Source: Saccharopolyspora shandongensis (lineage in GTDB: Bacteria > Actinomycetota > Actinomycetes > Mycobacteriales > Pseudonocardiaceae). From it: a stretch of DNA of 64,000 bases. The stretch is from assembly GCF_900106995.1 (NCBI RefSeq), contig NZ_FNOK01000039.1, positions 30,989 through 94,988 on the forward strand, given 5' to 3'. Positions within the stretch are counted from its first letter, which is position 1, and every line of letters starts with the position of its first letter. Below, piece by piece: positions 1-8,547 of this stretch. Made by a program: the position numbers and the translations under genes. The notes beneath the pieces were generated by a model that did not search any database, was not told the DNA's origin, and was given only the letters and a program-made list of their open reading frames with translations.

Positions 1-348
1 CCGCTCCGGGCACACCACGACGTGGTCGGCGTGCCTGGCCCACGGGACGTTCTCGAGGCCGGTGGCCGCGACGACCAGCCCCGCCGGGAGCTGCTCGCCG
101 AGAATCCACTGGGCCAAGGAGGTTTCCAGCAGCGGCACGCTCACGCCGCTCGCCGCCGTCGCGGCGATCAGCTCCGCCAGGTCGCCCAGCGTCCCGCCGG
201 CTCCGCCGCGCTCCTCGGGAATGCCGACCTGCGGCCAGCCCAGTTCGACCAGCGTCGGCCACAGCGGGTGCAACGCACCCTCCGGCGCCTCCGGCGACAC
301 CCCGGACAGCACGTCCGCGGCGACCTCGGTGATCAGCGAGTTGCTCAA
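1..348 (-). CDS. acyl-CoA dehydrogenase family protein, second subunit (partial, 3' end outside window)
   Basis: Reading leftwards from a TTG at 348, 116 codons stay open to the window edge. The product resembles the N-terminal helical domain of acyl-CoA dehydrogenases, with VELGWPQVGIPEERGGAGG at about residues 36-54, the usual GW...PEE.GG signature. It would oxidise acyl-CoA thioesters with FAD in the cytoplasm. The TTG overlaps the TGA of the upstream dehydrogenase gene (TTGA), so the two are probably translationally coupled. Tandem, unequal dehydrogenase genes like these often encode the two subunits of a heterotetramer, as for the FadE26-FadE27 pair of mycobacteria. Which subunit carries the catalytic glutamate cannot be seen, because the C-terminal part lies outside. 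Confidence 0.8.
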   Translation of the reverse strand, partial: MSNSLITEVAADVLSGVSPEAPEGALHPLWPTLVELGWPQVGIPEERGGAGGTLGDLAELIAATAASGVSVPLLETSLAQWILGEQLPAGLVVAATGLENVPWARHADHVVVCPER

Positions 349-1433
349 CGTCGGGCCTCCTGCTTGGCGAGGATGGACAGCAGCACCTCCGAGGAGCCGC
401 CGCGGATGCTGAAACCGGGCGAGGCGAGGATGGCCTCGCCCAGCGTGCTCTCGGGCGAGACGATCCCGGAATCCATTGCGTGGCGGGCGCATTCGAGCAC
501 GTCGCGCTCGAACGCGGTGCCGAGGTACTTCAACGTCGCGGCGGCCCGCACGGGAGCCTCGCCCGCGTCGACCGCTGCGGCGACCTGCGCGCACAACGCT
601 CGCAGCGTCGCCAGCCGGGCCACCAGCTCGCCGACCTCGGCCGCCACGCTCTCGTCGCCGCTGCCCAGCAGCTCCTCCAGCACCGGATACGTGGACAGGA
701 CACGCTCCGGCCCGCCGCGCTCGTAGGCGAGCTGCTCGGTGACCTGCCGCCAGGCGTTGCCCTCGACGCCGATCACCCGTTCCTCGGGCACGAAGACGTT
801 CTCGAACACCACCTCGTTGAAGTGGTGCGAACCGGCCATGTCGACGATCGGCGACACCGACACCCCGGGATCGCTCATGTCCAGCACGAACTCGGTCAGC
901 CCGGCGTGCTTCACCTCGGACTTCTCGGTGCGCGCCAGCAGGTAGGCGTGCGTGGCGCGGTGCGCGTGGCTGGTCCAGATCTTCCGGCCGTCGATGCGCC
1001 AGCCGCCCGCGACGCGGGTGCCGGTGGTGCGCACCGCGGCGAGGTCCGAGCCGGCGTCGGGTTCGCTCATGCCCAGGCAGAACACGAACTCGCCCGCGGC
1101 GATGCCGGGCAGGATCTCCTGCTGCAGCCGGGGCGTTCCGTGCCGCAGGATCGACGGGCCGATCTGCCGGTCGCCGATCCAGTGCGCGGCAACCGGCGCG
1201 CCCGCGCGCAGCAGTTCCTCGGTGACCACCAGCCGCGCCAGGTTGGACCGCTCGGCGCCGCCCACCGAACGCGGCCAGGTCATGCCCAGCCAGCCGCGCT
1301 CGGCGAGCGCCTTGCTGAAGTCGAGGTCGAAGGACCGCAGCCAGGCGTCCGGCCGCGGCCGGTACCGGCCGTCGGCCCGCCAACTCCGGCACAGGTCCCG
1401 CACTTCCCGGCGCAGGTCGGACAGCGCACTCAT
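345..1433 (-). CDS. acyl-CoA dehydrogenase family protein
   Basis: 362 aa, ATG start at 1433 overlapping the stop of the upstream transporter gene by 4 bp (ATGA). The order is an N-terminal helical part with GWLGMTWPRSVGG, a middle beta domain with FCLGMSEPDAGSDLAA (the substrate/FAD segment) and IDGRKIWTSHAH, then a C-terminal helical domain ending in IRGGSSEVLLSILAKQEARR, the FAD-contacting GG.SEV motif. It catalyses alpha,beta-dehydrogenation of an acyl-CoA. It sits directly upstream of a second dehydrogenase gene, so a two-subunit enzyme is likely. The substrate is unknown: the operon also supplies a CoA ligase, a hydratase and a permease, which fits import, activation and beta-oxidation of one carboxylic acid. 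Confidence 0.9.
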   Translation of the reverse strand: MSALSDLRREVRDLCRSWRADGRYRPRPDAWLRSFDLDFSKALAERGWLGMTWPRSVGGAERSNLARLVVTEELLRAGAPVAAHWIGDRQIGPSILRHGTPRLQQEILPGIAAGEFVFCLGMSEPDAGSDLAAVRTTGTRVAGGWRIDGRKIWTSHAHRATHAYLLARTEKSEVKHAGLTEFVLDMSDPGVSVSPIVDMAGSHHFNEVVFENVFVPEERVIGVEGNAWRQVTEQLAYERGGPERVLSTYPVLEELLGSGDESVAAEVGELVARLATLRALCAQVAAAVDAGEAPVRAAATLKYLGTAFERDVLECARHAMDSGIVSPESTLGEAILASPGFSIRGGSSEVLLSILAKQEARR

Positions 1434-2761
1434 GCGACGGTTTCCTTTCCGCTGCTCTGCAGCTCCTGCTCGGCGCGGCTCAGCGCCGCGGTCCTGGTCT
1501 CCGGCATCAGCAGGTAGGTCAGCAGCGACACCAGACCGCAGGCCGAGACGTAGAGGAAGAAGTAGTTCTCGACGCCCGCGTCGCGGAACGCCAGCGCCAC
1601 GTACTCCGCGGTGCCGCCGAAGACCGCCTGCGCCAGCGCGTAGGGGATCGCGACGCCGACCGTGCGGATGCCGGTCGGGAACAGCTCGGCCTTCACGCAG
1701 GCGTTCACCGACGAGTACCCGGCCACGATCGTCAGCGCCAGCATCGCCAGCGCCAGCGCGACGCCGAAGCTCGGCCAGCGCTGCATCGACGTCATGATGG
1801 GGTAGGTGCCCAGCGTGGTGCCGACGCCGAAGAAGATCAGCACCGGGCGGCGGCCGATCTTGTCCGAGATCGCCCCGCCCAGCGGCAGCAGGACCGTGAA
1901 CACGCACAGCGCGATGAACATGACCCGGGCCGCGTCGGGCTTGCTCAGCCCCACGGAATTGCTCAGGTACTTCGTCAGGTACGTGGTGTAGGTGTAGAAC
2001 GCCACGCTGCCGCCGAGGGTCAGCGCGAACACCAGGACCGCGGCGCGGCGGTGCTTCCACACCTCGCGCAACGTGCCCCGGCGCATCTGCGCGTCGTGCG
2101 ACTCCTCTTCGACGTAAGCCGACGTCTCGTGCATCCGGCGCCGCAGGTAGAACACGACGAGCGCGGCGACCGCCCCGATGACGAACGGGATGCGCCAGCC
2201 CCACGCGGTGAGCTGCTCCTCGGTCATGACGGCCTGCAGCACCATCAGCACGACGAGCCCGAGCAGCTGCCCGATCGTCACCGACACGTACTGGAAGCTC
2301 GAACCCAGGCCGCGCCTGCCCTGCTGCGACACCTCGGTGAGGTAGGCCGCACTGGCCGCGTACTCGCCGCCGACGCTGATGCCCTGCATGATCCGCGCGA
2401 CCAGCAGCAGCGCCGCGCCGAGGTAGCCGGCCTGCTGGTGGGTCGGGGCGATGGCGATCAGCAACGCGCTGAACGACATCATCGTCACCGACAGCGTCAG
2501 GCCGAACTTGCGGCCCCGCCGGTCGGCGATCCGGCCCAGCACCCAGCCGCCCAGCGGGCGGGCCAGGAAGCCCACCGCGAACACCGCGGCGGTGTTCATC
2601 AGCTGCGCGGTCGGATTGCCCTTCGGGAAGAACTGCCCGGCGAAGTACAGCGCGAAGTTCGCGTAGACGAACCAGTCGTACCACTCGACGGTGTTGCCGA
2701 TCGACCCGCTGAGCACCGCGCGGGCGTGGGTGAACCGGCGGGGCTTCGTCGACCCGCTCAT
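1430..2761 (-). CDS. MFS transporter, metabolite:H+ symporter (MHS) type
   Basis: 443 aa integral membrane protein with about 12 hydrophobic segments. The N-terminal SIGNTVEWYDWFVYANFA and GRIADRRGRKFG, the latter the MFS loop 2-3 signature, match the MHS subfamily that includes alpha-ketoglutarate and proline/betaine permeases. It probably imports a carboxylate with protons. The stop codon overlaps the ATG of the downstream acyl-CoA dehydrogenase, and the start lies 3 bp after the CoA-ligase gene, so it belongs to the same operon. The likely substrate is therefore the acid that the neighbouring NDP-forming ligase activates. Its exact identity cannot be read from the sequence. Confidence 0.88.
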   Translation of the reverse strand: MSGSTKPRRFTHARAVLSGSIGNTVEWYDWFVYANFALYFAGQFFPKGNPTAQLMNTAAVFAVGFLARPLGGWVLGRIADRRGRKFGLTLSVTMMSFSALLIAIAPTHQQAGYLGAALLLVARIMQGISVGGEYAASAAYLTEVSQQGRRGLGSSFQYVSVTIGQLLGLVVLMVLQAVMTEEQLTAWGWRIPFVIGAVAALVVFYLRRRMHETSAYVEEESHDAQMRRGTLREVWKHRRAAVLVFALTLGGSVAFYTYTTYLTKYLSNSVGLSKPDAARVMFIALCVFTVLLPLGGAISDKIGRRPVLIFFGVGTTLGTYPIMTSMQRWPSFGVALALAMLALTIVAGYSSVNACVKAELFPTGIRTVGVAIPYALAQAVFGGTAEYVALAFRDAGVENYFFLYVSACGLVSLLTYLLMPETRTAALSRAEQELQSSGKETVA

Positions 2762-2764
2762 CTG

Positions 2765-4840
2765 CTACCTCCGGGTTCTTCCGGTCACGACGAGGTCGGC
2801 GGCGACCGCGCCGGACCCGTGGACCACGAGCGGATTGATCTCCAGTTCGCCCAGCCGGTCGCCGAGTTCCACGGCCGCCTGGGAAATCGACGCGATCGCG
2901 GCGGCGGCCGCCGCCACATCGCAGCGCGGACGACCGCGGAAGCCGTCCAGCAGCGGCCAGCCGCGCAGCCGCCGCAACAACGCGGTGGCCTGCTCGGCGT
3001 CCACCGGGCCGAGGGCGGAGACGACGTCCCGGTACAGCTCGGTCGTCGTGCCGCCCATGCCGACGGTCAGCACCGGCGGGTAGCCGTCCTCGCCGCCCTG
3101 CACGCCGACCAGCAGCTCGACGCCGCCGGGCAGGAGTTCCTGCACCAGCACGCCGTCGATGCGGGCCTCGGGCGCGTTCGCGGCGACGGTTTCGAGCATG
3201 TCCGCGGCGGCGTCGCGAACTTGCTCCGCCGGGACGCCGACCACGACGCCGCCGACGTCGCTCTTGTGCGCCAGATCGGGGGATTGGACCTTCAGCACGA
3301 TCCGGTCGCCGAGTTCCCCGGCGATCGCGCCGGCCTCGGCCGGACCGGCCGCAAGCCGTCCTCGCGGCCGGGCGATCCGCATCGCGTCGAGCAGTTCCGC
3401 GCCATCGGCCTCGGTGAGCGCCGGCCGGCCCAGGAAGCCGGCCAGGCCGCGCGGCGCGGCGACGGCGGCGCGCCGCTCGTCGTGGGGCACCAGGTGCCTG
3501 ATGAGGCGCAGCGCGGCGGTCGTCGTGCTCAGCACGGAAACACCGTTGCGGCGCAACAACGATGCCGCCGCGGCGATCTGGTCGTGGGAGTAGATCCAGG
3601 CCACGACGAACGGCTTGGCGGAGCGCTTCGCGGCTCGCAGGATCGACTCGGCCACCGCCACCGCGGGCTCGCCGCCGATGGTCGTCAGCACCACCAGCAC
3701 GGCGTCCACCTCGGCCGACTCCGCGACGGCCTCGCACACCGCGCCCAGCTGCGCGTGGTCGTTGATGACCTGCGCGGTGACGTCCACAGGGTTGACGACG
3801 CTGCCGAACGACGGGACGAGCGGCGCCAAGGCCGCCTGCGTCGAGGCGTCGAGTTCGGGCAGCGCCAGGCCGTTGCCCTCGGCCTGGTCGGCGGCCAGCC
3901 CGCCCGCCCCGCCGGAACTGGTGATGACGCCGATGCGGCCCGCCCGCAGGCTCGGGGCGCCGGTCAACGCGACCGAGACGTCGAGCAGTTCGTCGAGGTC
4001 GTCGACCTGGATCGCGCCGGATTCCCGGGTGAGCAGGTCGAAAGCGGTTCCGGAGCGAACCAGTGCGCCAGTGTGCGAGGCGATGGCGCGCTCGCCCGCC
4101 GAGGAGCGGCCGGAGCGCAGCACGACGATGTGCTTGCCGAGCTCAGCGGCGCGCGCCGCGAGTCGGGTCCACCGCGCGCCGTCGGGCAGTTCTTCCAGGT
4201 AGCAGGCCAGCACCCGGACATTCGGGTCGGCCACCAGCAGCTCGGCGGCGTCGGTCGCGGTCAGATCGGCCTGGTTGCCGACGCTGATCCAGGCGGTGAG
4301 CCCGATCCCGCGATCCCGCGCCAGCCCGAGGAAGCTGCCACCGAGCGCGCCGCTCTGGCCCACGTAGGCGATGCCGGAATCGCCCGGCTGCTCGCCGTCG
4401 GCGGCCGCGGTGAACGTGGCGGTCAGCCCGGTGGGCCGGTAGATCAGGCCCTGGCAGTTCGGGCCGATCACCCGCAGCCCGTGCCGCTTCGCCGCCGCCA
4501 CCAACTGGTCCTGCAGTTCCCGGCCGTCCGCGCCGATCTCGGCGAACCCGGACGACAGCACCACCACGCAGGACGCGCCCGCTCGGCCCGCTTCCTCGAC
4601 TACCGGCAGCACGCGCGACGCCGGGACCAGCACCAGCACCAGGTCGACCGGGCCCGGCAGTTCCAGCAGCGACGGGTAGCAGGGCAGCCCGTGGATCTCC
4701 CGGTGGTTCGGGTTGATCGGGTAGACGGCGCCGTCGAAGTCCCGCAGGTAGCGGGTGAGCCGTCCGGCCATCGCGGAGCGCTCCGAGGCGCCGACGATCG
4801 CCACCGACCGCGGCCGCAGCAGTCCATCCACAGTGGTCAC
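2765..4840 (-). CDS. acyl-CoA synthetase, NDP-forming (acetate-CoA ligase family)
   Basis: 691 aa, GTG start at 4840 overlapping the TGA of the upstream enoyl-CoA hydratase gene (GTGA). The single chain fuses the two halves of the NDP-forming family. First comes a Rossmann CoA-binding domain (SVAIVGASERSAMAGR at about 12-27, VIGPNCQGL at about 125), then the succinyl-CoA-ligase-like domain with ASHTGALVRSGTAF, whose His is the expected phosphorylation site, and last a C-terminal ATP-grasp domain (DRIVLKVQSPDLAHKSDVGG). It makes an acyl-CoA from acid, CoA and ATP, giving NDP and phosphate. The operon position between a hydratase and a permease says it activates an imported carboxylic acid. Confidence 0.9.
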   Translation of the reverse strand: MTTVDGLLRPRSVAIVGASERSAMAGRLTRYLRDFDGAVYPINPNHREIHGLPCYPSLLELPGPVDLVLVLVPASRVLPVVEEAGRAGASCVVVLSSGFAEIGADGRELQDQLVAAAKRHGLRVIGPNCQGLIYRPTGLTATFTAAADGEQPGDSGIAYVGQSGALGGSFLGLARDRGIGLTAWISVGNQADLTATDAAELLVADPNVRVLACYLEELPDGARWTRLAARAAELGKHIVVLRSGRSSAGERAIASHTGALVRSGTAFDLLTRESGAIQVDDLDELLDVSVALTGAPSLRAGRIGVITSSGGAGGLAADQAEGNGLALPELDASTQAALAPLVPSFGSVVNPVDVTAQVINDHAQLGAVCEAVAESAEVDAVLVVLTTIGGEPAVAVAESILRAAKRSAKPFVVAWIYSHDQIAAAASLLRRNGVSVLSTTTAALRLIRHLVPHDERRAAVAAPRGLAGFLGRPALTEADGAELLDAMRIARPRGRLAAGPAEAGAIAGELGDRIVLKVQSPDLAHKSDVGGVVVGVPAEQVRDAAADMLETVAANAPEARIDGVLVQELLPGGVELLVGVQGGEDGYPPVLTVGMGGTTTELYRDVVSALGPVDAEQATALLRRLRGWPLLDGFRGRPRCDVAAAAAAIASISQAAVELGDRLGELEINPLVVHGSGAVAADLVVTGRTRR

Positions 4841-5619
4841 CGGCCCCGGAACTCGGGCTTGCGCTTCTCCTTGAAGGCCTGCATCGCCTCGGCAGAGTCC
4901 TCAGTGGACTGAACGACGGCCATGTGCGAGGAGATCAGGTCCAGCGAGGTGCGCAGGTCGGTGCGCGCCGACTGGTACACGGTCCGCTTGATGGCGCGGA
5001 TGGCCACCGGCGGGCCGTCGGCCAGGCGCCGGGCGAACGCGTAGGTCTCGTCCATCAGTTCGGCGTCGGGCACGCGCCGGCTGGCGATGCCGATGTCCAC
5101 CGCGGTCCGGGCGTCCACGAAGTCGCCGGTCCACAGCAGCTCCAGCGCTTTCGCGGTGCCCACCAGTCGCGGCAGGTAGTAGCAGCCGCCGTCGCCGGGG
5201 ACCAGGCCCACGCGGACGTAGCCCTCGGAGAGCCTGGCCGACTCGCCGACGAACCGGATGTCGCACATCAGGGCCATGTCCATGCCGGCGCCGACCGCGA
5301 CGCCGTTGACCGCCGCGATGACCGGCTTGTCCAGGTCCTCCAGGGCGAGGGCGACCTGGTGGATCCGGTCGGTGAGGACGGTCTTGTGGTCCAGCACGGA
5401 CTTCTCGCCCGAGGTGAAGGCGTCCAGGTCGACGCCCGAGCAGAACGCGTCGCCGGCGCCGGTGAGCACCAGGACCCGCACCTCGGGGTCGAAGCGAGCG
5501 GAGCGGATGGCCGCGGCCCACTCGTCGATCATCTCCATGGTGAAGGCGTTCTTGCGCTTCGGGCGGTTGAGCAGGATCGTCCCGATCCCGTCGCTGACCT
5601 GGTATTCGAGATCCGCCAT
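4837..5619 (-). CDS. enoyl-CoA hydratase/isomerase family protein
   Basis: 260 aa crotonase-fold protein. The ATG at 5619 is preferred over an open reading extension to 5700, because the family begins with MADLEYQVSDGIGTILLNRP and a GGGAAGGGA-like ribosome site lies just upstream. The crotonase features are LNRPKRKNAF near the N-terminus, GDAFCSGVDLDAF (first oxyanion-hole strand) and NGVAVGAGMDMALMCDIR (second oxyanion hole). It hydrates or isomerises an enoyl-CoA, the step after the acyl-CoA dehydrogenases downstream. It is the first gene of the five-gene minus-strand operon, and its promoter region (5620-5778) carries a GntR-like palindrome. Confidence 0.9.
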   Translation of the reverse strand: MADLEYQVSDGIGTILLNRPKRKNAFTMEMIDEWAAAIRSARFDPEVRVLVLTGAGDAFCSGVDLDAFTSGEKSVLDHKTVLTDRIHQVALALEDLDKPVIAAVNGVAVGAGMDMALMCDIRFVGESARLSEGYVRVGLVPGDGGCYYLPRLVGTAKALELLWTGDFVDARTAVDIGIASRRVPDAELMDETYAFARRLADGPPVAIRAIKRTVYQSARTDLRTSLDLISSHMAVVQSTEDSAEAMQAFKEKRKPEFRGR

Positions 5620-5682
5620 GTCCGTCCCTTCCCCGTCGCCTGCGTCCGGGCCCGAGTTAAGCACTCGACGAGAACAGAGTCC

Positions 5683-5696
5683 ATACAAAATTGTAT
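5683..5696. promoter_or_regulatory. operator-like inverted repeat upstream of the acyl-CoA operon
   Basis: ATACAA-AA-TTGTAT is a 6-bp perfect inverted repeat with a 2-bp spacer, in an AT-rich patch 64 bp before the hydratase start. On the minus strand it includes TACAAT, a fair -10 hexamer, so a bound repressor could block the promoter. The shape resembles operators of GntR/FCD regulators (TTGT-ACAA type). A GntR/FCD gene lies at 7776-8429, but nothing here proves that it is the partner. Confidence 0.5.
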
Positions 5697-5778
5697 TCAA
5701 TTTCTGGAACCGCCTAGCCCGATGAGAAACCGGTTGCGCCCGCCCGCGATGCGCGCAGGAGGCGGGCGCTGGGCGTGA

Positions 5779-7287
5779 TCAGGCGGTGGGCAGGGTGTGC
5801 GTCGTTGCGGTCGTGGCGGCGACGTAGTCGCCGAGTCGCGGCTTTTCCGGGCGGCGGGCGACCAGCAGCGCGAGCAGCACGCCCGCTGCGGAGAAGGCCG
5901 CGAGCGCGATCGACGCTCGCGACAGGCCGGTCGCGAGGGACTCCGCGGGCGGCTCGCCGCCGGTTGCGCTCCTCATGGCGACCTGCGCGTAGATACCGGC
6001 GACGACGGCCGTCATGACCGCGCCACCCACATAGCGCGCCATGTTCGAGATCCCGGACGCCGCACCCACCTGCTCACGTGACACGGACGCGGTGGCGACT
6101 GACGACGCCGGGCTGTTGGAAAGGGCCAATCCCACGGCGATGCCGAGCAGCGGGAGGACGAACGCGCCGTAATCCCACGACGGCCGGACCGCGGCGAGGG
6201 CCACGAACGCCGCCGTGAGGATCGCGAAACCGGCCACGACGACCGGGCGCGCGCCGAAGTAGTAGGCCAACGGTGCGACCAACGGCGCCACGAGGACTAC
6301 CACCGCGGCCACCGGCAGCGTCGCCAGACCCGCCTGCAGGCTCGTCATCCCGAGGGTTTGCGGGGCCTGGAAGTACAGGCTCACCAAGAAGCTGAGCGCG
6401 GCGATCGCCCCGGCCCCGATCAGGATCGCGCCGGTGGAACCCACCAGCAGGGCGTTGCGCAGCAGGCCCAGATCGACCAGCGGGGCGGCCACCCGGCGCT
6501 CTACCACCACGAACCCGACCGCGGCCGACGCGGACAGGACCAGGCACAGCAACGTGGGCGGCGACAGCCATCCCCAGGACGAGCCCTCGGTCATGGCGAA
6601 CACGAACGGCACGAGCGCGGCGGCGACCAGCCCGGTGCCCGCCAGGTCGATCGTGCGGGCGCGGTTCGGGTCGCGGGATTCCGGCACCGTGCGCAGCGTG
6701 AACGGGATGCACACCAGTGCGATCGCCGCGTCGATCCAGAACAATCCCTGCCAGCCCGCGAGCTCGTTGAGCACGCCGCCGACGACCGGCCCCGCCGCTG
6801 CCCCGGCCGCAGCGGCAGCGCCCCACAGCGCAACCGCCTTCATCTGCGGGGCACCGGACGAGTTCACCGAGAGCAAGCTCAGCCCGCTGGCCAGGATCGT
6901 CGCGCCGGCCGCGCCCTGGATCAGGCGCCCCAGCACGACCAGCACCCCGGTTCCGGCGAGAGCGATGAGCGCGCACGACACCACGAACAGCGCCAAACCG
7001 GCCAGGAACATGCGTCGCCGGCCGAAGACGTCGCCCAGTGCGCCGGACGTGACGATCACGGCGGCCCCGATCAGGAGGTAGCCGGTCACCGCCCACTGCA
7101 GCACGTTGATCGGGGTTCCCAGGTCCGCGCTGATCGAGGGGATCAGGATGCTCACCGCGGAGGTGTTGGCGTTGACGACGAACGTCGACAGGCACGCGGT
7201 GGACAGGACGCCCCATCCCGCGCGCACCCCGAATTCCGCACCACCCACCGGAGCGCTCATATCGCCACGATCGCCCGGAACCGGCAT
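5779..7287 (-). CDS. MFS transporter, DHA2-like drug/metabolite exporter
   Basis: About 502 aa with roughly 14 hydrophobic segments, the length and layout of the DHA2 family. LGDVFGRRRMFLAG is the loop 2-3 MFS motif, and VLGRLIQGAAGATILASGL followed by GPVVGGVL matches motifs B and C of proton-coupled exporters. It probably exports a small toxic compound or product. The ATG at 7287 directly follows an alternative GTG (7290), and another ATG at 7260 is possible; none has a strong ribosome site. It runs in the same direction as the GntR gene at 7776-8429, but a 0.5-kb gap separates them, so it is probably transcribed alone. Confidence 0.85.
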   Translation of the reverse strand: MPVPGDRGDMSAPVGGAEFGVRAGWGVLSTACLSTFVVNANTSAVSILIPSISADLGTPINVLQWAVTGYLLIGAAVIVTSGALGDVFGRRRMFLAGLALFVVSCALIALAGTGVLVVLGRLIQGAAGATILASGLSLLSVNSSGAPQMKAVALWGAAAAAGAAAGPVVGGVLNELAGWQGLFWIDAAIALVCIPFTLRTVPESRDPNRARTIDLAGTGLVAAALVPFVFAMTEGSSWGWLSPPTLLCLVLSASAAVGFVVVERRVAAPLVDLGLLRNALLVGSTGAILIGAGAIAALSFLVSLYFQAPQTLGMTSLQAGLATLPVAAVVVLVAPLVAPLAYYFGARPVVVAGFAILTAAFVALAAVRPSWDYGAFVLPLLGIAVGLALSNSPASSVATASVSREQVGAASGISNMARYVGGAVMTAVVAGIYAQVAMRSATGGEPPAESLATGLSRASIALAAFSAAGVLLALLVARRPEKPRLGDYVAATTATTHTLPTA

Positions 7288-7336
7288 CACCCACAGAACC
7301 GAAGGACCCGGAAGGTGCTCACGAGGAGCCCGAGGA

Positions 7337-7465
7337 CTAGGCGAACTCTGGGGCGAACGCCGGATTGCCGAAGGGGAACCCCTGGGGCGAGCCGGGCAGC
7401 GAGCGGTGCATCCGCCGGATCGCCGACGGCTGAGTCCACTTCCGGGGCGACCACTTCAGCGGCAT
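7337..7465 (-). CDS. possible small protein or C-terminal gene remnant
   Basis: A 42-codon frame starts at ATG 7465 and ends with TAG at 7337-7339. Its composition is unlike the surrounding shadow frames: it reads MPLKWSPRKW, then a central SAIRRMHRSLPGSPQGF and a hydrophobic, proline-rich end (PFGNPAFAPEFA). No ribosome site is evident, and the frame is closed by a TGA 21 bases before the ATG. That fits either a very small protein or the surviving end of a deleted gene. No family is recognised. Confidence 0.25.
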   Translation of the reverse strand: MPLKWSPRKWTQPSAIRRMHRSLPGSPQGFPFGNPAFAPEFA

Positions 7466-7693
7466 GGCATGGTCGCCGGCTCGTCATCGGCCACGGTTCG
7501 ATCCGGGTGATGCGCATCGGCCTGCCGCAGGAAGCCCCTGAGGATCCGCGACCGCCGAGCCGCGGCTGACCCTGCCTCGACCGCCGTCCGCTGGTCCTAA
7601 GTGGACGTATCGGATTCGTCCACGGGGACCGAGGAGTCGTTCCGGAATGGGGGGCGCGTGCGAGGCGTGGCCGTCAGGAACGCAGAACGCTGA

Positions 7694-7705
7694 TCTCGCG
7701 CGAAA
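7694..7705. repeat. dispersed palindromic repeat copy
   Basis: TCTCGCGCGAAA followed by a tail resembling CCGYC-ACCTGGCA-GCG. The same core plus tail occurs at 27540 onwards, so this is a member of the repeat family described there. Confidence 0.5.
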
Positions 7706-7775
7706 CCGCCGACCTGGCAGGCGTCCGGCGCCTTCGGGATGAGCTTGCCCGGAGCCTCGTGAAACGGCCTCCGAC

Positions 7776-8429
7776 TCACCCCGGCAGCGGGAGGCTGGCG
7801 CCGAGGGCGGGGGCGAGCTGGGCCGGGGTGGCGTCGCGGTGCGAGTCCATGATCGCGATCGCTCGCTCGGTCTGCCCGCGGCGCAGCGCGTTGATCAGCT
7901 GCCGGTGCTCGCGGACGATCCGGCGGCGCGCCGACTCGTCGTAGATGTACACCGCGCGGTACGCCTCCGTCATCTTCCAGATGCGCTCGATCTCGTCGAC
8001 GATCAGGTTCAGGCCCGAACTGCGGAAGATGACGAAGTGGAAGTCGTGGTTGAGCTCGATGATCCGCAGGACGTCGACCGCCTCGGCCGCCTCCTCGATG
8101 CGCTCGTTGATCTCGGTCAGCTCGATGATCTGCGCCGTGCTCAGGCGCGGCAGCTCGCGCAGCACGACCGCCTCCAGCGCGGCGCGCATCAGATAAGACT
8201 GGCGCAGTTCCTCCGCCGAGAGCCGGGCCACCGTGTAGCCGACGTTCGGCTGATGGCGCACCACGCCCTCCGCTTCGAGCGCCTTCAGCGCCTCGCGGAC
8301 CGGCACGCGGCTGACGCCCAGGCGTTCGGCGAGCGCCTCCTGGCGCAGCGGCTGTCCCGGCAGCAGCTCCTGGCTGCGCATCATCTGCCGGATCAGCTCG
8401 ACGGCGCGGCCCACCGAAGTCTCCGCCAT
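7776..8429 (-). CDS. GntR family transcriptional regulator, FCD type
   Basis: 217 aa. An N-terminal winged helix (about residues 10-75) contains LRQEALAERLGVSRVPVREA, the typical GntR recognition helix. The FCD ligand domain follows, with the metal-ligand pattern NHDFHF, REHRQLINAL and DSHRDA. Such proteins bind organic acids or sugar acids and act mostly as local repressors. The gene is divergent from the IclR gene at 8606, with a shared 176-bp promoter region, and upstream of an exporter gene in the same direction. Its target could be itself, the exporter or the acyl-CoA operon, whose promoter carries a GntR-like palindrome. Confidence 0.9.
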   Translation of the reverse strand: MAETSVGRAVELIRQMMRSQELLPGQPLRQEALAERLGVSRVPVREALKALEAEGVVRHQPNVGYTVARLSAEELRQSYLMRAALEAVVLRELPRLSTAQIIELTEINERIEEAAEAVDVLRIIELNHDFHFVIFRSSGLNLIVDEIERIWKMTEAYRAVYIYDESARRRIVREHRQLINALRRGQTERAIAIMDSHRDATPAQLAPALGASLPLPG

Positions 8430-8547
8430 GCCCTCACCTCACGCTCCGCTGGATCGGTGCACGCGAGAGTAACGCACCGTGGTGATCCGACTTCGGGCGC
8501 AACGTATTGACAAACCCGCTGGCCGGGCGCACCGTATCCCCCAACGC

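Larger units (their letters stand above)
7288..7775. other. intergenic region, 0.49 kb, no firm gene
   Basis: The region lies between the GntR gene and the MFS exporter gene. Six-frame reading gives only short, low-complexity frames, apart from one 42-codon minus-strand frame (7337-7465) listed separately. It also carries one copy of the TTTCGCGCGAAA-type repeat at 7694-7705, followed by a tail that matches the copy at 27549 onwards. No clear terminator or RNA gene was found. Confidence 0.5.

Noticed and set aside
1434..3737. Upstream part of a 1130-codon open frame on the minus strand
   Set aside because: Only the last 362 codons (345-1433) resemble a protein; the rest is an Arg/Gly-rich shadow of the transporter and CoA-ligase genes.
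2051..4912. 953-codon plus-strand frame
   Set aside because: It is antisense to well-supported transporter and CoA-ligase genes, His/Arg/Gln-rich, with no domain resemblance; typical of high-GC mirror frames.
7490..7512. tRNA T-loop-like GGTTCGATCC
   Set aside because: The flanking bases do not form a T-stem, and no acceptor, D or anticodon arms can be drawn.
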